A stretch of 64,000 nt of DNA from Corynebacterium lactis (GTDB lineage: Bacteria > Actinomycetota > Actinomycetes > Mycobacteriales > Mycobacteriaceae). Positions 27,595 through 36,628 of the stretch are shown here, piece after piece. The translations under genes were made by a program, and so were the position numbers. The stretch covers positions 1-64,000 of the forward strand of contig NZ_ULHE01000001.1 of NCBI RefSeq assembly GCF_900519355.1. The letters run 5' to 3'. Under the pieces are notes generated by a model. The model did not search any database and was not told the DNA's origin. It saw nothing but the letters and a program-made list of their open reading frames with translations. The stretch's first letter is position 1. Each line of letters starts with the position of its first letter.

Positions 27595-28413
27595 ATGGAG
27601 CATCCTGCGTATAGCCAACTGCGTCCCATTTCGGAGTCTGTAGGCGTGGTCTTGTGCCCGAATCCCAGCTATTCGTCGCTGGAGGGTACCAACTCCTACG
27701 TGATTAAGGCCGAGGGGGATAGTCGTGCAATCGTCGTCGATCCCGGCCCCGAGGACGAAGGGCACCTCAACGTTCTGCAGCGTTACGCCGGCGACGTCGC
27801 GCTGATTCTGCTGACGCACCGCCACGGCGATCACGCTGACGGCGCAGCTCGTTTCAGGCAGTTGACGGGCGCCCCGGTTCGCGCTTTTGACAAGCAGTAC
27901 TGTTCTTCGGGCCAGGAGGTGCTTGCCGACGGCGAAAGGATCGTCATCGACGGCATTACCCCGCAGGTGGAGGTCGTGGCCACGCCGGGTCACACCGCCG
28001 ATTCGGTGTGTTTCTTCGTTCACACCGGCGCAGGCGCGGACGACGTAGAGGGCATCATGACTGGCGATACCATTGCCGGCCGCCACACCACCATGATTTC
28101 CGAGACCGACGGTGACCTGGGCGAATACATGAAGACCCTGGAGTTGCTGGATTCCCGTGGCAAGGGCGTGCGCCTGCTGCCGGGCCACGGCGCGGATCTG
28201 CCGGACATTACCGTGATGACGCAGAAGTACATTGAGCGTCGTAAGCAGCGCCTGACGCAGGTGAAGGACGCCCTGGCGAAGCTGGGCGAAGAGGCCACGG
28301 TTGACCAGATTGTGGACGAGATTTACACCGACGTCGACCCGGTGCTGCGCCACGCTGCGCTGCAGTCCACTCGCGTGACGCTGCGGTACCTGCAGGCTCA
28401 CCCGGAGGCGTAA
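27595..28413 (+). CDS. Metallo-beta-lactamase fold hydrolase
   Basis: A 272-residue MBL-fold enzyme. The metal motif is [12 protein letters not shown] (HxHxDH), with further ligands in [16 protein letters not shown] and LPGHGAD. The C-terminal helical part ([16 protein letters not shown] to [11 protein letters not shown]) resembles LACTB2-like hydrolases, some of which are endoribonucleases or thioesterases. It matches Rv3677c, which precedes crp in M. tuberculosis. The substrate is unknown. It is followed by a terminator at 28447. Confidence 0.88.
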   Translation: MEHPAYSQLRPISESVGVVLCPNPSYSSLEGTNSYVIKAEGDSRAIVVDPGPEDEGHLNVLQRYAGDVALILLTHRHGDHADGAARFRQLTGAPVRAFDKQYCSSGQEVLADGERIVIDGITPQVEVVATPGHTADSVCFFVHTGAGADDVEGIMTGDTIAGRHTTMISETDGDLGEYMKTLELLDSRGKGVRLLPGHGADLPDITVMTQKYIERRKQRLTQVKDALAKLGEEATVDQIVDEIYTDVDPVLRHAALQSTRVTLRYLQAHPEA

Positions 28414-28446
28414 GGGTTTCGGGGGCTTGAGAGGCTCGGGATCTTA

Positions 28447-28476
28447 GGGGCTGAGGCTTAGGCCTTGGCCCCTTTT
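28447..28476 (+). terminator. Terminator after the MBL hydrolase gene
   Basis: The stem GGGGC-TG-AGGC pairs with GCCT-TG-GCCCC across a short TTAG loop and ends in TTTT at 28473-28476. Confidence 0.75.
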
Positions 28477-28636
28477 CGCGTCTCAGGGGATGCGGGCCGG
28501 GGCACTTTGGGCCGGGGCTTTAGGCAGCGCTGGTGACTTAAGGTTGCGCAGCTGGGTGGTCTACAGTCGCCAACGTGGCCTAAAGTCGTCGGACTGCTGT
28601 GTAGCCCGGGGGAAATCCGGGGGAAATCCGGGCTTG

Positions 28637-28686
28637 CGCTGAACCAAAAGCGAGTTGCTACGCATTTATTTGCTTTTGGTTCAGCG
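28637..28686. repeat. Perfect 15-bp inverted repeat with 20-base spacer (element D)
   Basis: CGCTGAACCAAAAGC (28637-28651) is repeated exactly in inverted orientation at 28672-28686. It lies between the convergent MBL and glxR genes. It has the same design as the other intergenic hairpins in the window but different arms. Just before it, GGGGGAAATCC is repeated in tandem at about 28610-28630. The rest of 28477-28863 holds no gene. Confidence 0.7.
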
Positions 28687-28863
28687 GTAGCGCGTGTGCT
28701 GCATTCTAGGTGGGTACGGCGCGGTACTACAGCGCAGCACTGAACTGCCGGGCAGCTAGGGGCGCCGGCCAACTGGGGTAGCAGCCCCTAATGCGCAACG
28801 CCGACCCAGAGCCGCCGCTCCTAAACGGCCCCAAACCAGCCCAGCCGCCTCCGGGCTTAAAAA

Positions 28864-29547
28864 CTAGCGGGCGCGCTTAGCCAGGCGCTCGGTGTCGGAA
28901 ATCAGGACGGACTTGCCCTCCAGGCGAATCCAGCCACGATGGGCGAACTCGGCCAGCGCCTTGTTCACGGTCTCGCGGGAAGCGCCGACCAGCTGGGCAA
29001 TCTCTTCCTGGGTCAGATCGTGGTTGACGCGCAGCGCCGTGCCCTCCTGGACGCCGAAGCGGTTGGCCAGCTGCAGCAGGGACTTGGCGACGCGGCCAGG
29101 GACGTCGGTGAAGATGAGGTCCGCCAGCGAGTTGTTGGTGCGGCGCAGGCGGCGTGCCAGCATGCGCAGGAGCTGTGCCGGGACGTCCGGGTGAGAGGTG
29201 ACCCAGGCCTGGAGCTGGTCTGCACTCATGGAGGCTGCGGAGACCTCGGTGACGCAGATGGCAGAGGAAGTGCGCGGGCCCGGGTCGAAGATGGACAGTT
29301 CGCCGAACATGTCGGACGGGCCCATGATGGTCAGCAGGTTTTCGCGACCGTCGGCGGAGTGGCGGGCCAGCTTCACCTTGCCTTCGATGATGATGTAGAG
29401 GCGGTCACCGGGCTCGCCCTCGTTGAAAATGGTGGTTCCGCGAGGGAAACGGACGGTTTCCAGATCGCCGAGGAGTGCCTGAACGGCCTCCTGGTCAACT
29501 CCCTGAAAGACTCCTGCTCGGGAGAGGATCTCCTTCACGTCATCCAC
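28864..29547 (-). CDS. glxR: GlxR, cAMP-responsive CRP/FNR-family global regulator
   Basis: A 227-residue regulator, exactly the usual corynebacterial GlxR length. The cyclic-nucleotide domain contains [20 protein letters not shown] and the cAMP pocket [18 protein letters not shown]. The C-terminal winged helix has [21 protein letters not shown]. With cAMP it binds TGTGA-N6-TCACA-like sites and controls hundreds of genes in C. glutamicum. Start GTG 29547 has AGGAG 7-11 bases upstream and matches homologues; the longer frame from 29613 is not conserved-looking. A membrane cyclase, a likely source of cAMP, is encoded at 51782-53308. Confidence 0.96.
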   Translation of the reverse strand: MDDVKEILSRAGVFQGVDQEAVQALLGDLETVRFPRGTTIFNEGEPGDRLYIIIEGKVKLARHSADGRENLLTIMGPSDMFGELSIFDPGPRTSSAICVTEVSAASMSADQLQAWVTSHPDVPAQLLRMLARRLRRTNNSLADLIFTDVPGRVAKSLLQLANRFGVQEGTALRVNHDLTQEEIAQLVGASRETVNKALAEFAHRGWIRLEGKSVLISDTERLAKRAR

Positions 29548-29955
29548 AGTTTTTCTCCTGTTTCTGGCCTCGGTGCTGCAAGCGCGCGGGCCGACAATAG
29601 TGGCACTCATCATCTAGCCGCAGCTCCTGGTTGAAACTACGGCCAATCCTCCATTGGCGACGATCAATGCCCTCCATGCGACACAGGCATTTGTGCAGGC
29701 GTCACTTCCGACCAGGTTTCTGAACTGTCGTTCAACCGCTCGTCCGAGAGCCCACATCGTGATGGAACCGTCACCGTTGTGTGATGAACCCCACTGTATC
29801 AAAAAGGCTCCCACGTTGAGAGGCAACGGCAATACATCGCTCGAGCTTTTCCTCATCGCCGTAGTCATGCAGGTTCATCCCGTGCATATGCGCGCTGCCC
29901 TGCCGCTTTCCGACGGTAACACCGTTCGATCCGGGCCTGCAGTTAAGCTACGAGC
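29548..29955. other. Divergent promoter region between glxR and nth
   Basis: No supported gene. TGTGATGAACCCCACT near 29780-29795 keeps one half of a GlxR operator and a poor second half; glxR is autoregulated in C. glutamicum, so this is a weak candidate. An open frame at 29654-29959 has no ribosome site or protein-like composition. Confidence 0.5.
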
Positions 29956-30927
29956 ATGACTTCGCCCGTTAGTTCCAGCGCCGGTAGCAGCAATGCTGAC
30001 AGTGGTGCAGTTGGCTCCAGCGCAAGAGGCGCCAGCGCGAGCGGCAACTGTGCCTCCAAGCCGCAGCCGACGCATCCGAAAGGTTCCGTGACCTCGAAGA
30101 AGAGGCGTCGCGTCGGTTCTCACCCGGCGCTAAAGGGTAAGGAGACGCACACAGGAATGGTGCGCCGCGCCCGCAGGATCAACCGCACTCTGGCGCTGGC
30201 GTACCCGGGCGCGCACTGCGAACTCGACTTCCGAAATCCCTACGAGCTCGCGGTCGCCACCATCCTGTCCGCCCAGTGCACGGATGCGCGGGTGAATATG
30301 ACGACTCCGGCGCTGTTCGCAAAATACCCGACCCCCGCTGACCTCGCTGGCGCGAATCAGATCGAGGTGGAGGAGCTGGTCCGCCCGACCGGCTTCTACC
30401 GCAACAAGGCCGCCAACATTATCGGCTTCGCGCGTGGCGTCGTGGAAATGCACGGCGGGGAGGTGCCCGGCACGCTCGAGGAGCTGGTGGAGCTCCCCGG
30501 TGTGGGGCGCAAGACCGCCAACGTTGTTCTGGGTAACGCCTTTGGCGTCCCGGGCCTTACCGTCGATACGCATTTTGGCAGGCTGGTGCGGCGCATGGGG
30601 CTGACTGGGCAGGAGGACCCGGTGCGCGTTGAGAAGGAAATGATGGAGGTTCTGCCCCGCGCGGAGTGGACCTGGTTCTCGCATCGCCTGATTTTCCATG
30701 GGCGCCGGGTGTGCCATTCGCGTCGGGCGGCGTGCGGGGCGTGTTTCCTGGCGGCCGACTGCCCCTCGTATGGCCTCGCGGGCCCCGCGGAGCCGGAGAC
30801 CGCGGAGAAGCTGATCAAGTCGGATGACCGCGAGTGGCTGCTCTACCTTGCGGGCCTCAACGAGAACTACAGGGGCACTAATTCGGATGCGCAGGAAGGC
30901 GAGGAGTTGGAGGAAGGCCGTGGCTGA
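29956..30927 (+). CDS. nth: Endonuclease III (DNA glycosylase/AP lyase)
   Basis: A base-excision repair enzyme that removes oxidised pyrimidines. The HhH motif [19 protein letters not shown] holds the catalytic Lys, and VDTHFGR holds the catalytic Asp. Four Cys in C-X6-C-X2-C-X5-C spacing ([17 protein letters not shown]) bind a [4Fe-4S] cluster. As annotated it is 323 residues with an odd 65-residue Ser/Gly/Ala and Lys/Arg-rich N terminus. Translation may really begin near 30157 ([14 protein letters not shown]), where homology begins. The end overlaps the thioredoxin gene by 8 bases. Order nth, thioredoxin, Nudix, marP matches Rv3674c-Rv3671c. Confidence 0.93.
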   Translation: MTSPVSSSAGSSNADSGAVGSSARGASASGNCASKPQPTHPKGSVTSKKRRRVGSHPALKGKETHTGMVRRARRINRTLALAYPGAHCELDFRNPYELAVATILSAQCTDARVNMTTPALFAKYPTPADLAGANQIEVEELVRPTGFYRNKAANIIGFARGVVEMHGGEVPGTLEELVELPGVGRKTANVVLGNAFGVPGLTVDTHFGRLVRRMGLTGQEDPVRVEKEMMEVLPRAEWTWFSHRLIFHGRRVCHSRRAACGACFLAADCPSYGLAGPAEPETAEKLIKSDDREWLLYLAGLNENYRGTNSDAQEGEELEEGRG

Positions 30928-31630
30928 TAACTCAGTGCCTGATAACTCAACGACTGATAACCCAAACACCCAGGAGCAGGGTGCTGACATCAATCGCTCT
31001 GCGTCGCTGATTGCGCTGGTCATCGCGCTCGTGTGCGTGGTGGGGCTGGTCGCCTTCGCGTTGACCCGCACCTCGGGCACCTCCGACCCGCTTGCCGACG
31101 GCTCGGACGCCCAGGCCTCCCAGGCCGCCCCGGAGCAGCAGGAACCGGTCCTGATGAGCAGCGATGAAATCGCGGCGATTGCGGGTAGCGGTTCTCTCAG
31201 CGGCGTGAAGCTCCCGCACCTCTTCGAGCCCGCTGCGGGCGAGGCCGGTGCCGGGGCCAATGGAGTCGATGTGGGGCAGGCTATCGTCGGCAAGCCGACT
31301 GTGGTGAATGTGTGGGCGTGGAACTGTGCGCCGTGCCGCCAGGAGCTGCCTCTCATTGAGCAGTGGGTGAAGGACAACCCGGATGTGCGGGTCATTACGG
31401 TGCATGCGGCGCGCGAGGCACAGCGCGGACGGAACTTTTTGGCCGAGATCGGCGTTGACCTGGAAACCTATTCGGACACCGTCGACGTTGTGGGGCCCGC
31501 GCTGAATCTGCCCCGCGTGGTGCCGATTTCCGTTATTTTCTATCCGGACGGGAAGGTCGCGAAGATGCATCCGGGCGAGTTCACCTCTGCGGAGGAGATC
31601 ACGCAGACGGTGCGGGGCGCACTTAGCTGA
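30920..31630 (+). CDS. Membrane-anchored TlpA/ResA-like thioredoxin
   Basis: A 236-residue protein with one N-terminal membrane helix (about 27-47), an Ala/Gln-rich linker, and a periplasmic-side thioredoxin fold. The active site is [13 protein letters not shown], and [12 protein letters not shown] has the cis-Pro loop. It probably reduces or transfers disulfides outside the membrane, as ResA or CcmG does. GTG 30920 has GGAAGG just upstream and overlaps nth. Two copies of the CGTCGGCAAGC element lie within it (31089 and 31285). It matches Rv3673c. Confidence 0.88.
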   Translation: MADNSVPDNSTTDNPNTQEQGADINRSASLIALVIALVCVVGLVAFALTRTSGTSDPLADGSDAQASQAAPEQQEPVLMSSDEIAAIAGSGSLSGVKLPHLFEPAAGEAGAGANGVDVGQAIVGKPTVVNVWAWNCAPCRQELPLIEQWVKDNPDVRVITVHAAREAQRGRNFLAEIGVDLETYSDTVDVVGPALNLPRVVPISVIFYPDGKVAKMHPGEFTSAEEITQTVRGALS

Positions 31631-32433
31631 TGGGAGATTGGGCAGTGGAGAATCGGGCGATGAGCGGAAGCATCAGCGCTGGTGGTGCTGGTGGCGCTGT
31701 ACCTTCCGTGCCGCAGTGGCTGACTCGGAGTCTGCCTGGAATCACGAGTGGGACTGTCCCCGTGTCGAGCGAACGGCGGCTGCGTGGCCTCCGCCGGGCG
31801 GCCTCGACGCTGGACAAGCCTCTCGAGGACCCCGCGATGTCGGCGGTGCTGGTGCTGCTCAGCGGCGACCCGCGGGCCGATCAACGGCCGGATGACGCCA
31901 GCGTGGTGCTCACGCACCGGGCGACGACGCTGCGCTCGCATGCGGGCCAGATGTCCTTCCCCGGCGGTCGCGTCGATCCGGGCGACCTCGATGCTGTCGA
32001 TACGGCTCTGCGCGAGGCAGAGGAGGAGACCGGCCTGGACCGTTCCTCCGTCACTCCTCTGCAGGTGATGAAGTCGATCGATATTTCCCGCACGGGTTTC
32101 GCCGTGAATCCGGTGCTGGCGTACTGGCAGGACCCGCATCCGCTGCAGGCCGTTGACCCTGCGGAGACCGAGTCCGTGCTGAACGTGCCCATCGACCATC
32201 TGGCTGACCCGGAAAACCGGTTGATGCTGGGCTATTCGGGGTGGCAGGGGCCCGGTTTCCGTATCGGCGACTTCGTCGTCTGGGGCTTCACCGGTGGCGT
32301 GCTGTCCTACCTTCTGGATACGGCCGGTTGGGCGCAGGAGTGGGACACTTCCCGCGTCCACGACCTCATTCCGGTGTTGGCGGATTCCGCTAACGGGGAA
32401 AACCTAGCTCAGCTAAGGAGAGTGGCGCGATGA
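31630..32433 (+). CDS. Nudix hydrolase, CoA pyrophosphatase-like
   Basis: A 267-residue Nudix enzyme. The Nudix box runs from GGRVDPGDLD to ALREAEEETGLD (G-x5-E-x7-REUxEExGU type). The preceding LRSHAGQMSFPGG is the UPF0035 signature of CoA diphosphatases such as NudL. The N-terminal 40 residues are low complexity, so the true start may be later. The ATG overlaps the thioredoxin stop, and its own end overlaps marP, so the genes are coupled. It matches Rv3672c. Confidence 0.88.
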   Translation: MGDWAVENRAMSGSISAGGAGGAVPSVPQWLTRSLPGITSGTVPVSSERRLRGLRRAASTLDKPLEDPAMSAVLVLLSGDPRADQRPDDASVVLTHRATTLRSHAGQMSFPGGRVDPGDLDAVDTALREAEEETGLDRSSVTPLQVMKSIDISRTGFAVNPVLAYWQDPHPLQAVDPAETESVLNVPIDHLADPENRLMLGYSGWQGPGFRIGDFVVWGFTGGVLSYLLDTAGWAQEWDTSRVHDLIPVLADSANGENLAQLRRVAR

Positions 32434-33632
32434 TTTCTGCTGCTAGTTTCGCGGTTTTCGACGTAGTCCTCATCGCGGTCTTCTTGACCTCGCTGTGGGT
32501 CGGCTGGCGCCAGGGCCTGGTGGTCTCAGTTCTAGCGGTCCTCGGCATCGTCGCGGGCATCTTGGTCGGTGTCGCGGTCGCTCCCTTCGCCATGGAGCAG
32601 ACAGCCAACCGAGGGCTGAAGGTCCTCTTCGGCCTCGGCCTGGTGGTGCTGCTCGCCGGAATCGGACACATGGTCGGCGCGGTTGCGGGGCAGTCGCTGC
32701 GCAACGTGATCCGCTCCCCGCTGGCGGTGGGTCTCGACTCGGGGCTCGGCGCGGTCTTCCAGACCGTTGCGTCGCTGCTCATCGTGTGGCTCATTGCAAT
32801 CCCGCTGGCCAGCGCGGTGCCAGGGCAGTTCGGCAACCTGGTCCGCGAGTCGAAGGGGCTCAGCCTCATTGACCAGGTCGCCCCGCAGCAGTGGTCGGGT
32901 GCGCTGGGCAGCATCATGCGCCAGCTGCGCAACGACGGCATGCCCGCCATCGCCCTTCCGTTTGGCCACCAGCAGAGCTTGCCCGACACTCCCGCAGATC
33001 CGAGCGTCGTGTCTCAGCAGGTCGTCGACGGTATCCGCCCCTCGATCGTCCGCGTCATGGGCGAGGCCCCGCAGTGCGAGCGCCTGCTCCAGGGCACCGG
33101 CTTCGTCGTCGCCCCAGACCTGATTGTCACCAACGCGCACGTCGTCGCGGGCGCCTCCACCGTCCGCCTGGAAACCGTGGTCGGCATGGCCGACGCCAAC
33201 GTCGTGCACTACGACCCGCTTGACGACGTCGCCCTGCTCCGCACAACCGACCTGCCCCTGGCGCCGGTTCAGTGGGCGGACCGAGAAGCTTTGCCTGGCG
33301 ACGGCGCAGTCGTCCTCGGATTCCCGGAGTCCGGGCCGTTTACGGCTACGCCCGCTCGCGTCGACGAGGACATCATCATTCGGGGGCCGGACATTTACTC
33401 GAAGCAGCGCCACGAGCGCCGCTCGTACGTTCTGAAGTCCGACGTGCGCCACGGTAACTCGGGCGGGCCCCTGATTACGCCGGAGGGACAGGTACTCGGC
33501 CTCGTCTTCGGCGCCGGAGTCAACAACGACCAGACCGGCTACGCCCTGACCCGCGACGAAGTACAGCCGCACATCGATCGGGCGCTCGGCGAATACCAGC
33601 AGATCAGCACCCAGGAGTGCGTGGCGTCCTAG
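32430..33632 (+). CDS. marP: MarP-type membrane serine protease (CvpA + trypsin-like)
   Basis: A 400-residue protein. The first 150 residues form four membrane helices of the colicin V production (CvpA) type. The extracytoplasmic chymotrypsin-fold protease has His in TNAHVVAG, Asp in PLDDVALLR and Ser in RHGNSGGPL. Two Cys (QCERLL and the C-terminal QECVAS) may form the disulfide that controls MarP activity in M. tuberculosis. MarP (Rv3671c) protects against acid and oxidative stress by activating peptidoglycan hydrolases. The ATG overlaps the Nudix stop by 4 bases. Confidence 0.92.
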   Translation: MISAASFAVFDVVLIAVFLTSLWVGWRQGLVVSVLAVLGIVAGILVGVAVAPFAMEQTANRGLKVLFGLGLVVLLAGIGHMVGAVAGQSLRNVIRSPLAVGLDSGLGAVFQTVASLLIVWLIAIPLASAVPGQFGNLVRESKGLSLIDQVAPQQWSGALGSIMRQLRNDGMPAIALPFGHQQSLPDTPADPSVVSQQVVDGIRPSIVRVMGEAPQCERLLQGTGFVVAPDLIVTNAHVVAGASTVRLETVVGMADANVVHYDPLDDVALLRTTDLPLAPVQWADREALPGDGAVVLGFPESGPFTATPARVDEDIIIRGPDIYSKQRHERRSYVLKSDVRHGNSGGPLITPEGQVLGLVFGAGVNNDQTGYALTRDEVQPHIDRALGEYQQISTQECVAS

Positions 33633-33654
33633 TAAAGGCGAGGGGTGCGGCGTT

Positions 33655-34617
33655 TTAGTAGCGCGGCAGCCAATCAAGGCGGGCGCGGACCGCGTCTGCG
33701 ACAGCTTCCGGGGCCTCGACCGGCAGGTAGTGGCCCGCGCCGTCAATGACGAGGACCTGTGACGCACTTTGTCGGACTAGCTCCTGCGGGGTCCTCCTGT
33801 CCTCGCTGCCGACTAGGAGAATTGTTCGCTGGTCATCCCGGAGAGGACGGTCTACGGCCTTGAGCCAGCGGCGGAAGCTCCCCGGCTTCGGCTTCGTCCA
33901 CCACTCGATGTGCGACTTCGCTACACGCAGCGCACCGTCCTGAAGGCTGTTTCGCATCAGCTCGGCAGATTCCCTCCCGGTGGCAGTCTTGGCAAAGCCC
34001 GGGGCCGTCGAGCCCATCGCGTCGCCGACGAGCCGCTCGATAATCCTGTCCTGCTGCGACTGGGCGCCAGGCCGCCGGCCTCCGAGGCGTTTTAACTGCC
34101 TCGGCATCTGCGGCCGGGAGCTCCACCACAGCCGCCCTAAGGTAGGTGCCAGAGCGGAGCGGAACTCCTGCGACCAGGGACTGCGAAGCTTCGACAGCCA
34201 CACTCTCGGATGGGCCGAACCGCAGCCCACGATTCCCGCGACCAACTCCGGGTGCCGCGCGGCGAGAGTCCAGGAGATCCAGGTGCCGAAACCCTGCCCC
34301 ACCAGCAACGCGGTCGAGTGGCCGAGCGCACGGATCAGCCCGGCGACGTCTTCCGCCGCAACATCCGGGTCGTATCCGCGGGGAGTCCGGTCGGAGAGTC
34401 CGTAGCCACGAAGTGAAATCGCAACGGCGTGAATGGGGGCGTCGGCAAGCAGGGGGAGCACCTCGCGCCACTCGAACCAGCCCCCGGTGGAGCCGTGGAT
34501 GAACAGGACGAGCGGGTCGGTGGCGGTGCCACACTCAGCGACGTGCAGGCGTTGGCCGTGGGCGTGGACCATCCGGTGCTGCCACGGGCCGTCGAGAGTG
34601 TCGCTGAGGGAATTCAT
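33655..34617 (-). CDS. Alpha/beta hydrolase, EphE-like, lacking the nucleophile
   Basis: A 320-residue protein in the position of ephE (Rv3670), convergent with marP. HGSTGGWFEW is the oxyanion HGxG region, and RGYGLSDRTP follows as in epoxide hydrolases. VGSEDRRTP supplies the acid, and GAGHYLPVEAP the His. The nucleophile elbow, normally G-x-[S/D]-x-G, reads GQGFG, so Gly stands where Ser or Asp should be. It is therefore either a non-catalytic member or uses another mechanism. The reading frame is otherwise intact. Confidence 0.8.
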   Translation of the reverse strand: MNSLSDTLDGPWQHRMVHAHGQRLHVAECGTATDPLVLFIHGSTGGWFEWREVLPLLADAPIHAVAISLRGYGLSDRTPRGYDPDVAAEDVAGLIRALGHSTALLVGQGFGTWISWTLAARHPELVAGIVGCGSAHPRVWLSKLRSPWSQEFRSALAPTLGRLWWSSRPQMPRQLKRLGGRRPGAQSQQDRIIERLVGDAMGSTAPGFAKTATGRESAELMRNSLQDGALRVAKSHIEWWTKPKPGSFRRWLKAVDRPLRDDQRTILLVGSEDRRTPQELVRQSASQVLVIDGAGHYLPVEAPEAVADAVRARLDWLPRY

Positions 34618-34730
34618 GGGTTCTACTTTGCCCTGAATCGTCCGGGGAATGTGGTAGGCCCGTCCGGCGGGGACGAGCCGCGCCGGGCCAGTGGGAGGGC
34701 AGAGTGGGCGGTACAGGCCGAGGAAAGCAC

Positions 34731-34770
34731 AAAAAAAGGGGCGACTCCCCGGATGTGGGGAACCGTCCCT
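34731..34770 (-). terminator. Terminator after the holin-like gene
   Basis: On the reverse strand, an interrupted GC stem (GGGaCGgttCCCC with GGGGagtCGcCCC) is followed by a run of seven T. Confidence 0.82.
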
Positions 34771-34785
34771 GTTGTCTGAGTCCGC

Positions 34786-35292
34786 TTAGGTGAACATGCC
34801 GTTGTTGTGGTTAGCGGCGGCGGCGCGCACGCCCGGCTTCTGCACAACCGTCTTGAGGTCCTGGACCGACTCGATGGTCTTCTCCGGCTTGCGGATCGAC
34901 TTGACCTTCTTCAGGCCCAGCAGCGCCGCGATGCCGGCGATGACCAGCATCAGGATGAAGACGACCAGGAACGCAGCCCAGGTCGGCATCCATACGTCGA
35001 GAAGCCAGCCGAGGAAGAAGAAAAAGAAGAACGAGGAGTACAGGCCAACCACGCCCGCGACGGCGAAGAAGCCGCCGCCGATGGCGCCCTTCTTGGCCTC
35101 GCCCGCGATTTCGGCCTTGGCCAGCTCGATCTCGGAGCGGACCAGCGAGGAAATCTGGGAGGAAGCGTTAGAAACGAGCTGGCCGATGCTGGCGTCGCCC
35201 GAGGCGTTCGAGTCGACGTCGCTCAGCGGGATGGCGGTAACACGCGGCTCGGTGCCGTCGGTGAAAAGGCCCTTCGTATCGTCGTTGCTCAC
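34786..35292 (-). CDS. Holin-superfamily III-like membrane protein
   Basis: A 168-residue protein of the putative actinobacterial holin-X/phage_holin_3_6 type. An N-terminal soluble part has an amphipathic helix (SLVRSEIELAKAEIAGEAKKG). Two membrane helices follow (about 72-97, including a run of six Phe, and 105-127), then a basic cytoplasmic tail. It is not a phage gene here: it sits in the conserved Rv3670/Rv3669 context. Function unknown. The start is GTG with AGGAGG upstream. Confidence 0.82.
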   Translation of the reverse strand: MSNDDTKGLFTDGTEPRVTAIPLSDVDSNASGDASIGQLVSNASSQISSLVRSEIELAKAEIAGEAKKGAIGGGFFAVAGVVGLYSSFFFFFFLGWLLDVWMPTWAAFLVVFILMLVIAGIAALLGLKKVKSIRKPEKTIESVQDLKTVVQKPGVRAAAANHNNGMFT

Positions 35293-35522
35293 GTGTACTT
35301 CCTCCTACGGAGATGCTTAGAAATCAATTGAAACGCTTTAGGCTTCAACCTAGTTTAGCCGTGGGGCAGCGCCAAAAAATGCGCCGGGGGTCGGCTGGGC
35401 GGAGAACCTAAGAATTCAGTTACAACCAGCAATACTACCCATCAACCAAGGTCGCGCGAGCTGCAAAGGAAAAATTTGTAGGAATAGCACCAACTCCCGG
35501 CCGAGGAATTAGGGTGAGATGC

Positions 35523-36545
35523 ATGACAGATCAGCCACGTAACGCAGACGCCACACCTTCCGCCGCGATGCCGGAAGCGCCTTCGCCGCGCGGGGGCGGG
35601 CGTGCCGGTGGGGGACTTGCAGGCATGAGCCTCGGCGTTTCCTCCGTGTCCGCGAAGAAGCGCGCCGAGCGCGATGCTGCTAATCAGGCGGGTGTCGGCG
35701 CAGGTGGTAGCTCGGGGGGTGCGGACAGTGTGGCGTCGAAGCCGGAAGTTGAGCCCATCCCCGCGCTCGACCCGGCGGATCCGCTGGCGCCGCTATGGAA
35801 TCTCGATGGCGTGGCGCACGCGGCGGTGGTCGCAGCCAAGTCCATCCAGGCGGTCCACCGCCACAAGGCGAACCTGCGCAAGCACAACGTCACGGGCTCC
35901 GAGTCCGTCCTGCGCGGCGCCCGCGCCTCCGCATGGTTGGAGGGCGGCGAGCGCACCCTGCCTGCCGACGGCAACGTCACCGACCCGATTCTCGCGGCGG
36001 CGCTGCGGGTTGCTGACACCATCTCCCCGGAGGCCATCGGGGAAACCGCGCGCGTGTGGCAGCGGGCGCCGCAGCAGGTCCTGGCGAAGTTTGCCCTCAA
36101 CGCGTCCCCCGCAGGCGAGACCGAGGACGGCTCGGAGGCCCGCATGAAGGCCGGGCGCCCGGTGGGCGACGAGAAGCTGTCCTCCGCGATGAAGGAGCAG
36201 CGCCTGCACGTCCTCGGCGACTTCATCACCGGCCGCACGAACGTCCACGCGGGCGTGCTCTCGGCCGTGGTCCACGGAGAGCTGCTGACCATGCGGCCCT
36301 TCGAGCACAACAACGGCATCATCGCGCGCGCGGCATCGCGCCTGGTCGCGGTCTCCTCCGGCCTGGATCCGCGTGGCCTGTCCGTCCCGGAGGTCTACTG
36401 GACCCGCCACCGCGACGAGTACTTCGAGGCCGCCGAGGGTTTCGCCTCCGGCACGCCGGAGGGCCTGCGAAAGTGGATCCTGCTGCACCTGGAGGGGCTC
36501 AAGGCCGGCGCCGTCGAGGCGCGCGGCATCGCCGACGCGGTGTAG
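35523..36545 (+). CDS. Fic/DOC-like protein with degenerate active site
   Basis: A 340-residue protein. The first 85 residues are low complexity. The helical core ends in a Fic-like segment, LSAVVHGELLTMRPFEHNNG then IIARAASRL. Canonical Fic enzymes need HPFx[D/E]GNGRxxR to AMPylate targets. Here the His is Arg, and GNGR is NNGI, so nucleotidyl transfer is unlikely. A similar degenerate protein, often annotated oxidoreductase, occurs at this locus across actinobacteria, which argues for a retained non-catalytic role. ATG 35523 has AGGGTG upstream; GTG 35514 is an alternative. Confidence 0.7.
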   Translation: MTDQPRNADATPSAAMPEAPSPRGGGRAGGGLAGMSLGVSSVSAKKRAERDAANQAGVGAGGSSGGADSVASKPEVEPIPALDPADPLAPLWNLDGVAHAAVVAAKSIQAVHRHKANLRKHNVTGSESVLRGARASAWLEGGERTLPADGNVTDPILAAALRVADTISPEAIGETARVWQRAPQQVLAKFALNASPAGETEDGSEARMKAGRPVGDEKLSSAMKEQRLHVLGDFITGRTNVHAGVLSAVVHGELLTMRPFEHNNGIIARAASRLVAVSSGLDPRGLSVPEVYWTRHRDEYFEAAEGFASGTPEGLRKWILLHLEGLKAGAVEARGIADAV

Positions 36546-36628
36546 CGGCACCCTGGGTGGGGAATCGCCGCGGTGGGGTAGCGCTGGCGTCGGCAAGCGG
36601 TGCGGCGCTGTGCGGCGCGGGGGGGGGG

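Noticed and set aside
29654-29959. 101-codon open frame between glxR and nth
   Set aside because: No ribosome site, mixed composition, and it overlaps the expected divergent promoters.
34786-35292. Prophage holin
   Set aside because: Although holin-like, it lies in a conserved housekeeping order with no phage genes nearby.
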